A DNA stretch of 64,000 bases from Lepidostoma basale (taxonomy: Eukaryota > Arthropoda > Insecta > Trichoptera > Lepidostomatidae): contig JAHDVF020000843.1 of the NCBI GenBank assembly GCA_022606425.2, positions 1 through 64,000 on the forward strand, read 5' to 3'. Below are positions 21,861-33,364 of the stretch, piece after piece. The notes below the pieces were generated by a model. It did not search any database and had not been told where the DNA came from. It saw only the letters and a program-made list of their open reading frames with translations. The position numbers and the translations under genes are program-made. How positions within the stretch are numbered: position 1 is the first letter of the stretch; each line of letters opens with the position of its first letter.

Positions 21861-21882
21861 TTAATCCTTAAATATTTATATA

Positions 21883-21960
21883 ATATCACTGATGAAAAGC
21901 TTGTTAGTCCGAAGTATGTTTGATATTTAATTTTTATTTAATTTTTTAAATAAATGTGAG
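21883..21960 (+). ncRNA. hammerhead-like motif, degenerate (element P)
   Basis: CTGATGA at 21889-21895, GTCC then GAAGT at about 21907-21915, followed by ATGTTTGATATTTAA. Same order as 52372-52398, but stem II and the GAAA box are damaged. Confidence 0.4.
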
Positions 21961-22019
21961 TGTTGTATTCAACGAATATAAAAAAGACGCATAGAGTTAT
22001 TTTTTTTTCAAGATTTCCT

Positions 22020-22112
22020 CGTCTCTTTTTTTGCTCTTCATCATCTCGGCGAGCCCGGATAATTGACGTTCCGGTTAACTGACGTCCGGATAAACGACGT
22101 TCTACTGTAAAG
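22020..22112. mobile_element. pogo/Tigger-like terminus
   Basis: In reverse this reads CAGTAGAACGTCGTTTATCC, then repeated CCGG-AATTATCCG-type words, like pogo/Tigger inverted repeats, next to TA. The other end and a transposase are not seen. Confidence 0.45.
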
Positions 22113-22171
22113 GCAGGAAAATTAAAACGGTTTTGGTCCTTGGAACTTACTGGAGTAATCGTATGGCCCTA

Positions 22172-22867
22172 ATGGCGTGTTTACACAGTGCGAGCTAGCG
22201 TGCGAGTTGGCATAGACAGTAACTGTCCTGCAGCTACTGTCATTGTGTAAACGAATCATGCGAGTAGGACAGTAACTGGAGTACGAGCTACTATACAATA
22301 TTTTGTTTTTACTGTCCACTCGTCTTCCCCCTCCACACCACACCACAGTAGCTTTCACGCGACTGTCATTGTGTGAACTACAGCCGAGTTACTGCCTTAC
22401 CAGTCCAGACTTGTTTAGTTCCCACGTAAGTGTATTGTCTGTTGATAACGTGTTTTTCGTTTATTATGGCCGTGCCACACTGTTTGAAACAAACTCTCCA
22501 CAGGGGTGACCTTGGTGGAGAGCTGTGGAGCCCACGGTTGGTGTAGCGTCCACACACTGTTGTAAACAAGCTCTCCACACGTGGAATGCGTGTTTAAACG
22601 CGCGTCCGTCCACAAAGACTGTTGAAGGTCAAACGAATTTTGGTTTCAAACAAGTGTCTACACAGTTTTAAACCGCCGGTAGAGACCGATGTGGAGAGCT
22701 TGTTTAAAACAGTGTGGCCCGTCTTTTAATATTAAATTTGGCCAGTAACTGTCATTTTCAGCTATCCGTGTAAACAGTCGAGGTACAGGCGGCAACTGTC
22801 ATGGCAGTTAGCATGACAGTTGCTGCCTACTCGCCAGGCAAGCTACTTGCACTGTGTAAAAACCCCT
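22172..22867. mobile_element. outer inverted-repeat MITE
   Basis: Left end GGCGTGTTTACACAGTGCGA and, inverted, right end GGGGTTTTTACACAGTGCAA. Inner sequence repeats CAGTAACTGTC / GACAGTTGCTG words. Non-coding. Contains a second MITE. Confidence 0.6.
22468..22723. mobile_element. inner MITE nested in the outer one
   Basis: Left GGCCGTGCCACACTGTTTGA, right inverted GACGGGCCACACTGTTTTAA, then AAACAA-CTCTCCACA in both. About 256 bp, rich in CTCTCCACA words. Confidence 0.65.
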
Positions 22868-23221
22868 TTATTCTGAAAAGTTTTGAGACCTCTTGTCTAG
22901 GAGAAAGTAGAAAAGAAAAATTTCATCTAAAGTTGCCGGATTTTATAAATATTCTTGGCAAGATGGCGATAGACTCGTTTTGGGAAAGACTTCTCGATAA
23001 TTTACGAGTTTACTTTCGATTTTAAGCAAATGGCCAAATTACGAGATGATAATTTTAAAGCATATAACGTCTACGAAGATTAACGATTCATCGAAAGTAA
23101 ACAGAGCGATTGCCAATCGCTGCGGAAAACAATTTCCTAGTATAATAATCATTTCCGTAATGCTATAATTATACTAATTATTTGATGTACCATAACATCT
23201 TCAATATTTTAAGATAATGTA
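22868..23221. other. unassigned
   Basis: No recognised feature. Moderately AT-rich. Confidence 0.4.
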
Positions 23222-23625
23222 ATCTTCTTCTTCTTCTTCTTTTAATAGATCTGTCGATCTGTGACACAGAAATTATATCTCGTCAGATGATGAGATCCAG
23301 CTGTCCCTCCATCTCTTAGGCGGTTTTCCAGGTGGGCGGTGTCCGGAGGGGATTTCATAAGCGGCTGTATATGTGAGTCTGTCACCATCCATTCGGGCTA
23401 TATGGTCCCTCCAGTATCTTCTTCTGGATCTACTCCACTGAACGATATCCACTATTTCGCAAGTTTTTCTTATGTCTACGTTGCGGACACGATCTCGGAG
23501 GGTTTTTCCAGTAATTGATCTTAGGACCTCCATATCCGACGTTCTTAGTAGTCCCTTGGTTCGTACAGTGTCAGCCCGCGTCTCGCTACTGCGTACGCCA
23601 TGATAGGTCGCACTCATGTTTTATA
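23222..23625 (-). mobile_element. RTE-like LINE tail (family E), open frame
   Basis: CTTCTT tail at 23224-23240. The minus frame 23273-23617 reads GLLRTSDMEVLRSITGKTLR, DRVRNVDIRKTCEIVDIV, SRRRYWRDHIARMDG and PPGKPPKRWRDSWISSSDE. It is the cleanest family E end in the window. Confidence 0.75.
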
Positions 23626-23749
23626 AATTCTGATAATGTAATGATTTATTTTATTTTTTATTTGACTTAAATGCCACAAGGGCTTTTACAAAAAATCTTC
23701 TTCTTCTTTCGGTGCCGTGTAAGGTCCCCCCAACTTTGGCGATCACTGC

Positions 23750-24085
23750 AGCAATAGCTGCGATGTATGAATGTTGAGGAATCGAGAGAAATATGTCAGG
23801 AAAGAAAAGTGTGGCAGTCAATTCTTTCTGCCTACCCCGGGAAGACGGCGTGATGGTTAGTATGTTAATGTAACTAGAAATAGAGGAAAACCGAGGAAAA
23901 CGTGGCACGATCAAATAAATTTCATGTCGGCCACGTGTGGAGTAGAGAAATCGACGCGCGTGCATGACACGATGTATAAATGTTGAGGAAGAGAGAGAAA
24001 TATGTCAGGATAGAAAAGTGTGGCAGTCCATTCTTTCTGCCTCTCCTCCTTTGGGGAGACGGCGTGATGGGTAGTTAGTAAGAGA
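23750..24085 (+). mobile_element. two family C LINE terminal fragments in tandem
   Basis: Pieces at 23765-23860 and 23862-24085 both run to GACGGCGTGATGG and a TTAG-type tail. Confidence 0.6.
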
Positions 24086-24269
24086 ATTAAAATGCAATAA
24101 ATTATATTCCGATCCAATAATTCTCGCAATTTGGTCAGTAATAAAAAAAAATTATCGCATCCGTCGAGATATAGGTAAATGCCCGCATTCGAAATTAAAT
24201 TAATAACTTCACGATTATTGCTTGTTATAAAATTTTACGCGTGTCTATAGAATTCCAATTTCTAGATAT

Positions 24270-24510
24270 GACTAATGTTTATGACGACCTGACTGCCATA
24301 CCGAAGGTCCCGGGCTCGATTCCCGGCGATAGCAGTGTAATTGTCACACCGTATTTGGTCTGGTATATTGAATTGGCGTGACAATAAAATGGAGATAGAT
24401 TAGCTACCTATCACATGTCATGATATTTTTATTATATTGTTGAATCGCTCTTTACACCATGACAGCATGAGCCAAATCGATGTAAAGGGTATTATAGCTA
24501 TTATAGTGAA
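24270..24510 (+). mobile_element. SINE-T copy, plus a SINE-T tail piece
   Basis: B box GGCTCGATTCC (about 24312), ACAATAAAATGG, CACATGTCATGA, then an inverted SINE-T end (GTTGAATCGCTCTTTACACC). The A box is lost. Confidence 0.6.
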
Positions 24511-24950
24511 AAAACGGTGGATACGTGGAACATATATTAAATAAACACAAAAGTCCGGATCGTCCATGTCAACATGTGCAACATCGAAAAAAACATTAAG
24601 TGTTATTACATTATGTGCTAAATTAAAAAAAACGGTGGATACGTGGAACATAAATTAAATAGACAATATGTGCACCATCTAAAAAGAACATTTTGTGTTA
24701 AATTATTTTTATTTTGTTATTTTATTTTATATCATTGTATTTGTTTTAGATTTATTTTGTGGGTGTTGGACGATCGAAGTGTGCGCGGGAGATGCCTATT
24801 GGTGGCGATGAGGTTCGCAACCCATCGCACCGCGTCTCCCGCGGGGCGAGAAGAGAAGGATGGAGTGCCGCATCAGTAAAAGTGTGACAGTTCATTCTTT
24901 CTGCCTACCCTTTCGGGGAGACGGCGTGATGGTTAGTTAGTTAGTGATTC
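24511..24950 (+). mobile_element. SINE-L copy 2
   Basis: Two GGTGGATACGTGGAACATA modules, then GGTGGCGATGAGGTTCGCAA, GGATGGAGTGCCGCATC and CTACCCTTTCGGGGAGACGG, with a TTAG tail. No open frame. The last ~55 bp match the LINE family C end. Confidence 0.8.
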
Positions 24951-25190
24951 TCGTGACATGTGATAGGTAACTAATCTATGACCATTTTATTGTCACGTGA
25001 ATCCTACACCAAACCATAGACAGTGTGACAATCACACTGCCCTTGCCGGGAATCGAACCCGGAACCTTCGGGGTGGCAGTCAGTGCACTTACCACTCGGC
25101 TACGAAGGTCGGCCACGAATAATCAATGTAATAGCTAAAAAAAAACATAGTCTGTACAGTAATTGGGTAATCGACCTGTTGTATACAAAA
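24951..25190 (-). mobile_element. SINE-T copy with an extra plus-strand tail piece
   Basis: Minus head with B box GGTTCGATTCC (about 25050) and A-box-like GTAGCCGAGTGG (about 25090). 25120-25190 carries the alternative SINE-T tail in plus orientation. Confidence 0.7.
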
Positions 25191-25204
25191 AATTAAATAA
25201 AAAT

Positions 25205-25560
25205 GTTCAACAATACAACATCGCTTACGTCGTTTCCCCGTAGGGGGAGGCAGAGAGGTGAACCGCCACTACTTCCTCTTCTTACGATACTTCCTCTTTC
25301 TACTTCTAATATGCCTGACCTTTAAAATTTCATTGATTTGGCCATGCCACATTTTTTACAAATCAAATCAGTTTATTTTCTCAAATTATATTACAAACAA
25401 AATTAAAGTTCAAGACGTCAAAAGAACACCATTGTGTCCCAACTCTTCTATCAATATCCCTCTCCACTCGCATATCTCTTGTAAAAATACTACCTTAATA
25501 TACGAACTCATCTACTTGCTCCAAATTTTCACCATTAACACCAATGTTTTTTTTAATTTT
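25205..25560 (-). mobile_element. family C LINE fragments split by a family B tail
   Basis: Minus family C at 25205-25358 and 25426-25555. Between them is a reversed family B 3' end (CAAATCAAATCAGTTTATTT). Confidence 0.5.
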
Positions 25561-25655
25561 TTTACTTGTGTTGTGTTTTTCTATTTTATACCTTGGCTTT
25601 AAACTATGCAAGGTGTTGTGATCTGTATTTTTAGTGATTCTGTGTGCGAGTTTAA

Positions 25656-26420
25656 CCGTCGCGTTGCCATGTGGTCAATTGAGTTTCCACTGCCAATTTA
25701 AAGTTGATTTTCTTAAAACCTATGGACCCTAATATTATAAAAAAAAATTGTAATCCTCCATTGAAGTGTTCTCAATATTTCGTAATAAAAAAAAAGCAAA
25801 AAATTACTTCCTTCATCCCAAAAAAAATAGTTTTTTTAAGACTGCCCTCACCTTCATTCGTGTAATGGTAGAATTTGTTTTGCTAATATTTACAACTTTA
25901 TCAAAAGTGACAAATACTTACTCGCTGTTTTGAACGTATTATAAATGAAATGTTTGGCCTTTTCTCATAGGTACGTAATAATACCGACTGTGGACGGAAA
26001 CGCAGCAACTTAATAATATCAGAACTGTGAAAATATTAACACTTTACCAAAAGGTACAAATATTAATACGTACTCGTTGTCTTGAACGTACTAAACATTT
26101 TGCCTGGGTGCCTTTATCATACGTAAAATTATAGCGCCACGGCCGCGGCGCGGCGGGGCGAGACAAGTTCATACTTGGTGTCAGTTGCTCATATGCTGTG
26201 ACGCATTCCATATCAGAAATCGCATGGTTCCAGAAAAAAATTAATAATGATATGTATTTCAAATAATCCATGTATGTTATAGATATCGATCTATTCCTAA
26301 TGAAATTCCCTACAAGATTGATTCATCGAGTCATATGCTTGATATTTAGATAAAGTTAGCGGTAAACTGAATTGACCACATGGGAGCGAGCGTTTTGTTT
26401 TGAACACGGTCCGTTAAGGG
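25656..26420. mobile_element. piggyBac-type MITE, copy 2
   Basis: TTAA at 25652-25655 and 26421-26424. Same ends as copy 1. The central palindrome is reduced to GCCGCGGCGCGGCGGGGCGA. Confidence 0.85.
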
Positions 26421-26424
26421 TTAA

Positions 26425-26938
26425 CTAAGTGTGTGTAAGTGTGCCTGTCTTGTGGTTCCATGAGCTATCTAATTAGCATCCCGTCATTCGTCTTACAACT
26501 GAGGGAACCATGGAAAACTGTTATGTACCTAACCACCCGTTCCCACAAATCACTTTCCTACGTCTCTATATTTTGAATCAAGATTTGTTTATATATTATT
26601 AATATTTTTGTAAACATAAGGGATCGAACGCGAGGATGTTTTTATTGATCTGTTCCCACAGGTACATGTGTCATCGAACAAAGAAATGCACACTATTTAA
26701 GCTGAACCGCATCATGGATTAAATCAGATACAATTGCAACTCCTTAATAGTAACACGTCTAGATACAATTACAACTCCTTACTTGTAACACATCTTTATA
26801 TCTTTGTAATTTATTGCTTGTAACATCGTCTTAAATAAAGTTCTCTACTTAAAAATTTAATCGTGTTGGAAATTATTCCATCCCGAAAATCCTCACCCGA
26901 AGGATAAAACATAAAATTGGTGGCAAAGTGGCGAGACT
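26425..26938 (+). mobile_element. possible LTR end
   Basis: A long non-coding block with AATAAA at about 26834 and an end in ACA followed by ATTGGTGGCAAAGTGGCGAG. That layout resembles an LTR plus primer-binding region. The MITE at 25656 may sit inside it. No gag or pol is seen, so this is tentative. Confidence 0.3.
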
Positions 26939-27445
26939 AACTAACTAACTAACTTACCATCACGCTGGCTCCCCGGAGGGGTAGGCAGATAGAATGGAAC
27001 GCCACATTGTTCTGTCCTGACATACGTCTCTCGCTTCCTCTACATTCATACATCTTGCCATGCACGCACGTCGATTTTTCCGACTCCTCACGTGACCGAC
27101 ATTCAATATTTGATTGATTTGATCGTGCCACGTTTTCCTCGGCCTTCCTCTATTTCTAGCTCCGTTCACGCCGTTTACATATACCTTCTTTACCATTCTG
27201 TCTTCACTCATTCTTTCCATGTGTCCAAACCATCTTAATGACCCTTTCCTTATTTTGTTCATAACACTTTCATTCGCACCACATTCACGTCTTATACATG
27301 CATTTGTCACTCTATCATATACAGATTTGCCACACATTCGTCTTAGAGATCTCATTTCTACTGCATTTATTCTACTTTCATCCTTATTTTGCCAGTTCCA
27401 TGCTTCACTTCCATACATAAAGGTCCATACATAAGTGGCGAGACT
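26926..27445 (-). mobile_element. family C LINE tail with target duplication
   Basis: Insert 26939-27432 between AAGTGGCGAGACT at 26926-26938 and 27433-27445. Frame 26960-27460 reads GSEAWNWQNKDESRINAVE, GSLRWFGHMERMSED, GRPRKTWHDQINQILNVGHV and SILSAYPSGEPA. Open over its full length. Hairpin loop UCCG. Confidence 0.9.
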
Positions 27446-27889
27446 ATTTAAAAACATCAAAAAACCTCAGTCGGGACGCGGCGTACCTGTGGAAAAATAC
27501 ATATTTATTTATTGGCTGCACGCATTGCAGACTGTCATGACTTATTCTTTTTCAAAAATCATCACCTTTTTAGAATCTGATGTAGAAATAATCCCTTTCA
27601 GGATGTCGCATTAATTTCGTTGCCTCGTGGCAGTTTGCGATTTTCTCGGTTGTTCAAGTCGTATCTAGTTTCAGACTCAGAGATAAAGCCCCTCAAATCG
27701 TATTACTTTTGATAACTTATCTTTCCTAGTCACTAGCAAATGTAAGAGTCTCCGCGTCATACGCTTCGTCTCTTTCAGAATTTTCCTGATAAATTATTAT
27801 AGAAAAGAGTAAAGAAAAGTCTACCCTAATGTAGTTAAAATGAAACCTCTTTATTTTCACTTGACTAGTTTAACTTTGTTCTAATTATT
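27446..27889. other. unassigned
   Basis: Nothing recognised. May continue the element interrupted at 26926. Confidence 0.35.
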
Positions 27890-28625
27890 TCAAATATGTC
27901 AAAAAAATGTGTCGTGGTTTGGACATTCATTCATTCTTTCCACGTGTCATGGTTTGGACACATGCAAATAATGAATTATATATTTCAAATATCTTTAAAA
28001 AAATTGACATGGTTTGGACCTTCATTCATTCTTTCCATGTTTCATGGTTTGGACATTCATTCATTCTTTCCATGTGTCCTGGTTTGGACGGTCCTGGTTT
28101 AGAAAGAATAAATTAACTATTTTAAATATGTTAATAAAATGTGTCGTGGTTTGGACATTCATTCATTATTTTCGTTTGTCAGGTTTTGCACACATGGAAA
28201 AAATGTATGAATTATTTTATATATGTCAAATTAATGTGTCATAGTTTGAACATTCATTCTTTCTTTCCATGTGTCATGGTTTAGACACATGGATAGAATG
28301 TATTAATTATTTTAAATATGTCAATAAAATGTGCCACGGTTGCACACACGAAAATAATGTATTAATTATTTTAAATATGCCAATAAAATGTGTCATGGTT
28401 TGGACCTTCATTCTTTCTTTCCACGTGTCATTGTTTGGACACATGGATAGAATGTATTAATTATTTTAAATATGCCAATAAAATGTGTTGTGGTTTGGAC
28501 ATTCATTCATTCTCTCCATGTGTCATGGTTTGGGCACGTGGAAAGAATGTATTAATTATTTTAAATATGTCATAGTTTGGAAATGTTTAATTTTTTTCCA
28601 TGTTTCATGGTTTGAACACATACGT
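27890..28625. repeat. hairpin minisatellite, about seven ~100-bp units
   Basis: Each unit has CATGGTTTGGAC, TTCATTCATTCTTTCCATGT, a second CATGGTTTGGACACATGG, AGAATGTATTAATTATTTTA and ATATGTCAATAAAATGTG. ATTCTTTCCATGTG and CACATGGA-AGAAT form a stem within the unit. The words come from the LINE family C segment encoding RWFGHMERMNE. Confidence 0.8.
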
Positions 28626-28682
28626 CAACAAAGAACAGTGTGACGGTCCGTACTTTCTGCTACCCCTTAAAAAAACGGCGTT

Positions 28683-28852
28683 ATTTTGGACGATCGAAGT
28701 GTGAATGCCTATTGGTGGCGATGAGGTTCGCAACCCATCACACCGCGTCTCTCGCGGGGGCGAAAAGAGAAGGATGGAGTGCCGCATCGGTTAAAGTGTG
28801 GCAGTCCATTCTTTCTGCCTACCCTTTCGGGGAGACGGCGTGATCGTTAGTT
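28683..28852 (+). mobile_element. SINE-L copy 3, 5'-truncated
   Basis: From GGACGATCGAAGTG to GACGGCGTGATCGTTAG, including the terminal CCCTTTCGGGGA hairpin. Confidence 0.75.
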
Positions 28853-28949
28853 AGGTATTTTTAGGTAGTTATATAGATGTTAAAATAATTAGAAGCAATA
28901 TATTCTACAGCTACACATCACTTGTAAAGGAAGGTTAATTTTATCATAT

Positions 28950-29328
<379 letters not shown>

Positions 29329-29474
29329 GTTTGAAAATATATATAACAACGAAACTCCAATATTCGTCCACGCCAATATTTGTCCATTCCAATAATCGTT
29401 CATGCCAATATTCGTCCACACCGAACTGTAAAAAGAACGAACTTAATTTCTATTGTCAGAATGTTATCTGTCAT

Positions 29475-30010
29475 TTACGAGGCATATCCAGAAAGTATGT
29501 GTACTGAATTTTTGTAGGTTACAATTTTTTTTATTTAAACAAAAAAATTACGTGGTTACCGTAGTACATATGTAAGCTATTTTTCGACATAGTCGCCATT
29601 CCTCTCAATGCAGGTGGTGAAGCGGGGTATCAACTTTTTGATGCCTTCCTTGAAGTAGTTTCCTGCTAACCCCTTCGCCCAATCTTCCACCTCCCCCTTT
29701 ACCTCGTCGGTTGAAAACCTTTTTCCACCCGTGTGCAGCTTCAGGGAGGTAAATAGATAGTAATCTGAAGGTGCTAGGTCAGGGGAATGCGCGGGTTGGT
29801 TCAGGACATCCCATTTAAACGAGGCGAGCAATTCCTTCTGTCATTGTCGTGCAGCATGCCTCTCCTCTTGTTCTGAATCACCCTCCGCAATTTTTTTACG
29901 GTCTCACATTATCTTGCAGAGTTGATGGTCTCCCCTTGAGGCATATATTCAATTAAAATTATGCCTTGACAGTCCCAAAACACGGTTATTTGCAGAAATG
30001 TCATGAAAAA
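29475..30010 (-). pseudogene. mariner transposase remnant
   Basis: The minus strand reads MPQGETINSARYCETVKKLR and RRGMLHDN, then a gap, then HSPDLAPSDYYLF (third catalytic Asp kept) and KRFSTDEVKGEVEDW. Frame changes and a missing N-terminus make it dead. An end-like GAGGCATATCCAGAAAGTA lies at about 29480. Confidence 0.7.
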
Positions 30011-30094
30011 AAAGATTGTGATATCTTTACGAATATTTATTTATAATTCCTTGGTTTCACTTATTGGTTGACCCTAGGCACGCCACTGGTTATA

Positions 30095-30400
30095 ACATAA
30101 TATCATTCATTCATTCATTTCTCGGCGCTACATCCCGGTGTGGGACTTGGCCTCCTCCACTGACTTCTGTCTCTGGCCGTCTCTCTCCTTTCCCCAGCTC
30201 CTTCCATTTTCTCCCAATCTTCTTCCACGCAATCCGCCCATCTTTTCCTCGGTCTGCCTCTTGTTCTATTTTCGCGGGGCACCCATCTGGATATAATTTG
30301 TGGTGTTCAACCCTCTGGCATTCCTTCGACATGGCCAGCCCACCGTAGGCGTTGAGACTTACATAATCTCACTACTGTTTCCTGGTTAATCAGTTCTTCA
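30095..30400 (-). mobile_element. RTE-like LINE tail (family H)
   Basis: Minus frame reads GRIAWKKIGRKWKELGKGE and VPHRDVAPRNE, ending in an ATGA-repeat tail (CATTCATTCATT at 30107-30118). It looks like an RTE C-terminus but is short. Confidence 0.5.
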
Positions 30401-30892
30401 AGTTCAAGGTTTATTTTAATTCTGTAAGTCCTATCCTCCAGCGTGGGTCCAAAAACATAATATAATAATTTTATTTTGTTGGTTTTATAAAATAAACTTA
30501 AATACTGAATTTTTTTTTAAATACTTGTATTTTTCGTACCCCTAACTCCTTAACTGTTTTCAAACTTAGACATTGTGGGTTATTCTCAAACCTAAACCAA
30601 GGCCAGACTTGATTGATTCCAATATCGATTGATATTCAAATCTATCCAACATATGTATTACGAACTGATGTATTTTATTGTGGTATGACAATCTTAACAC
30701 GAGTTAACAGTGACTAATAAGTCGTGATTTTTTTATGTATACCTCACGAACGTGACTCATTTCGATTATATTATTATCGTATTTTAAATAATAATACATA
30801 TTTATATATAAATATTTATAAGTATGAAAATATCGTGAATAAATTGTAGAGTAAATGACAGAGTTTTGAATATATCACATAATAATTTATAA
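30401..30892. other. unassigned AT-rich sequence
   Basis: No recognised element. Confidence 0.4.
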
Positions 30893-31250
30893 CTAACTAA
30901 CTGACTAACTACCTAACCATCACGCCGTCTCCACGAGAGTTAGGCGAAAATAAAGGACCGCCACACTGTTCTTTCCTGACATACTTCTCTCGATTCCTCA
31001 ACATTCAAACGTCGATTTCTCAGACTCCTCAAGTGGCCGACATTCAATATTTGATTTATTTGATCGTGCCACTTTTTCCTCGGTCGTCCTCTATTTCTAG
31101 TTATATTTACATCGTTAACATATATATATATTTTACCATTCTTTCTTCATTCATTTCTTTCCATGTGTCCAAACCATCTTAATGTTCCTTACACAATTTT
31201 GTTCTTAACATTTTCATTTGCACCACATTAACTTCTTATATTTGGTAATC
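30893..31250 (-). mobile_element. family C LINE tail, decayed
   Basis: CTAACTAACTGACTAACTAC tail, then reverse family C to the ECGAN region. Several small deletions. Confidence 0.6.
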
Positions 31251-31364
31251 CATTGTTTTGGCGGAAACACCACATAAAACCTGACGACTAACATCGGTTA
31301 GCGAAATAGCTATCGCTACAAAATATAATCAATTGTGATATATATTATATAACAATTTTTGAGG

Positions 31365-31680
31365 ACTTCCGAAATGAAGACACTGAGGACGATAGCAGGA
31401 TAAGACACTGAGAGATCGCGTGAAGAACACTAGAATAAGAGAGATATGTGAGGTTGAGGATATTATAAGAAGGAGCAGACAGCGAAAAAGGGACTGGTAC
31501 GGTCATGTTCAAATAATGGACACCACCAGACTCCCCTATATTGCATGCATAATCAGCCTCATGGGACTCGTCCCTGTGGAAGACTAAAATATGGAAGGAC
31601 AGCTGGAAATCTACCTCACAGGAGGAGCAACACTCTGGAGAACAGACCACATAGGTCTACAATAAGCAAGAAGAATAAGG
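31365..31680 (+). mobile_element. RTE-like LINE tail (family E), decayed
   Basis: Contains codons for LRDRVKNTRIREICEVEDII and RSRQRKRDWYGHVQIM with a frame slip. Ends AAGCAAGAAGAATAAG. Confidence 0.6.
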
Positions 31681-31879
31681 TACAATTAAATACTAATGTA
31701 GGAAAGGGATTAGCGAAATAATTTATATAAAAATATTAGTTAAATATGATTTAGAAAAGTTAAGGTATTATTGAGTTGTTAAAGGATGATTTCAATAATT
31801 TATTTTTACCATTTCAATTTCTACATATGAACCCCCGTTCGGCTTTTAAGTTCCGTCTATTTTGTCTGACTATTCCGCG

Positions 31880-32012
31880 AAAATTGGTCAATGATACGTC
31901 CAATTATTCACGTGGAGTGCCAATCATTGTTCGGTTTTTGCGCCGGCGCGTCATCTCGTTTTGTTCACGCTTGCAGATCCAGCGCATGCGCGGACCACAC
32001 TACATTCAGTGA
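31880..32012 (+). promoter_or_regulatory. promoter-like GC-richer block
   Basis: Within AT-rich DNA this block has two CCAAT-type words (31900, 31920), GCGCCGGCGCG and GCGCATGCGC at 31982-31991 (an NRF-1/ewg-type palindrome), then ACATTCAGT. It lies 2.6 kb inside the presumed intron. Function is inferred from motifs only. Confidence 0.3.
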
Positions 32013-32069
32013 TCAAATAAGACTTACGGATCTGCCATAATACACGTCATTATAATGACTTAAAAAAAA

Positions 32070-32490
32070 CTAACTAACTAACCATCTCGCCCGATGAAGT
32101 AGGCAGAAAGAATGGACTGTCACACTTCTCTTTCCTGACATATTTCTCTCGCATCCTCAACATTCATACATCGTGTCATGCACGCGCGTCGATTTCTCTG
32201 ACTCCTCACGTGGCCGACATTCAATATTTGATTTATTTGATCGTTCCACGTTTTCTTTGGTCTTCCTCTATTTTTACTTCCATTAACAACGTTAACATAT
32301 ACTTTTTTTACCATGTGTCTAAACCATCTTAATGATCCTTTCATTATTTTGTTCATAACACCATCATTCGCACCGCATTCACTTCTTATATTTTCATTCG
32401 ACATTCTATCATACACAGAGTATCAACACATTCGTCTAAGAGATCTCATTTCTACTGCATTTAATCTACTTTCATCCTTCTTTTGCCATT
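32070..32490 (-). mobile_element. family C LINE tail
   Basis: The minus frame 32120-32416 reads MNKIMKGSLRWFRHMVKKVY, KTWNDQINQILNVGHVRS and RRACMTRCMNVEDAREICQE. The hairpin region is mutated. Confidence 0.75.
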
Positions 32491-32850
32491 ATAAACTAAC
32501 TAACTAACCATCACGCCGTCTCCCGAAGGGGTAGGCAGAAAGAATGGACTGCCACACTTTTCTTTCCTGACATATTTCTCTCGCTTCCTCAACATTCATA
32601 CATCGTGTCATACACGCGCGTCGATTTCTCTGACTCCTCACATGGCCGATATTCAATATTTGATTTATTTGATCGTGCTACAACGTTATTTCATCGTTCG
32701 GTATTCTATCATACAACGTTTTCCCGCACATTCTTCTTAGTGATCTTATTTCTAAGGCGTTTATCCTGTTTTCATTCTTCTTTTACCAGCTCCAAGCTTC
32801 ACTTCCATGCATGAGGGTTGGCACTATAACTCCATTATGTACTGCCTGTT
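32491..32850 (-). mobile_element. family C LINE tail with internal deletion
   Basis: CTAACTAACTAACC, UUCG-type hairpin, RRACM region, then a jump at about 32680 to the SLRRM / GSEAW region. Confidence 0.65.
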
Positions 32851-33364
32851 GTATATTAAAAAAATATGATAATCTCATTGGTGTGTGATCCTGGTCCATG
32901 AAGGCACAACCAAACAATAATCTGATAGCCTTATTTTTCGTGTCAGCGGCATTCCCAATCTATTCTTCATTCACGGACTTCCAGACAATGGCCACCGTCC
33001 TACCCGGCCGACTGATGCAGTATTCAAGGTGAATCGCCACCATCAATCCGGGGGGGTCATGGAGTCAAATGGGTTAAACTCCGCTTTGAATAGGTGCCAT
33101 CTTTACAGCCCAGACCTGCGACGGGTCAGACAATCAAAATCATTTTTAATACGCTTTATTGAAACATGTGACATTCACCAAAAATAATGTCGACTCCTCA
33201 AATTTATAACGCTGTTATGATATCAAACTTTTTATTATGCACTTTTTGAATGTCGCGACAGCTTTTTAAGGTGTTACAAACAACTTTTCGACAATTTATA
33301 ATAGTAAACACGATTGTTCAATGGTTTTACTTGTATTTAATTTTTATAATATAATTTATTATAT
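32851..33364. other. unassigned, with a PLE-like end near 33180-33262
   Basis: Most is unrecognised. In reverse, 33180-33262 has AGCTGTCGCGACATTC and TGATATCATAACAG, matching the end near 43.9 kb. Confidence 0.4.

Noticed and set aside
22303..22509. Short frames in the nested MITEs as host exons
   Set aside because: Both strands and several frames are open over inverted-repeat sequence and no domain is seen.
28014..28575. FIHSFHVSWFG-type repeated peptide as a protein
   Set aside because: All three frames are locally open because of the tandem repeat. The DNA is explained as a minisatellite.
27890..28625. CRISPR-like array
   Set aside because: Units are ~100 bp, imperfect, with no unique spacers, in a eukaryotic setting.
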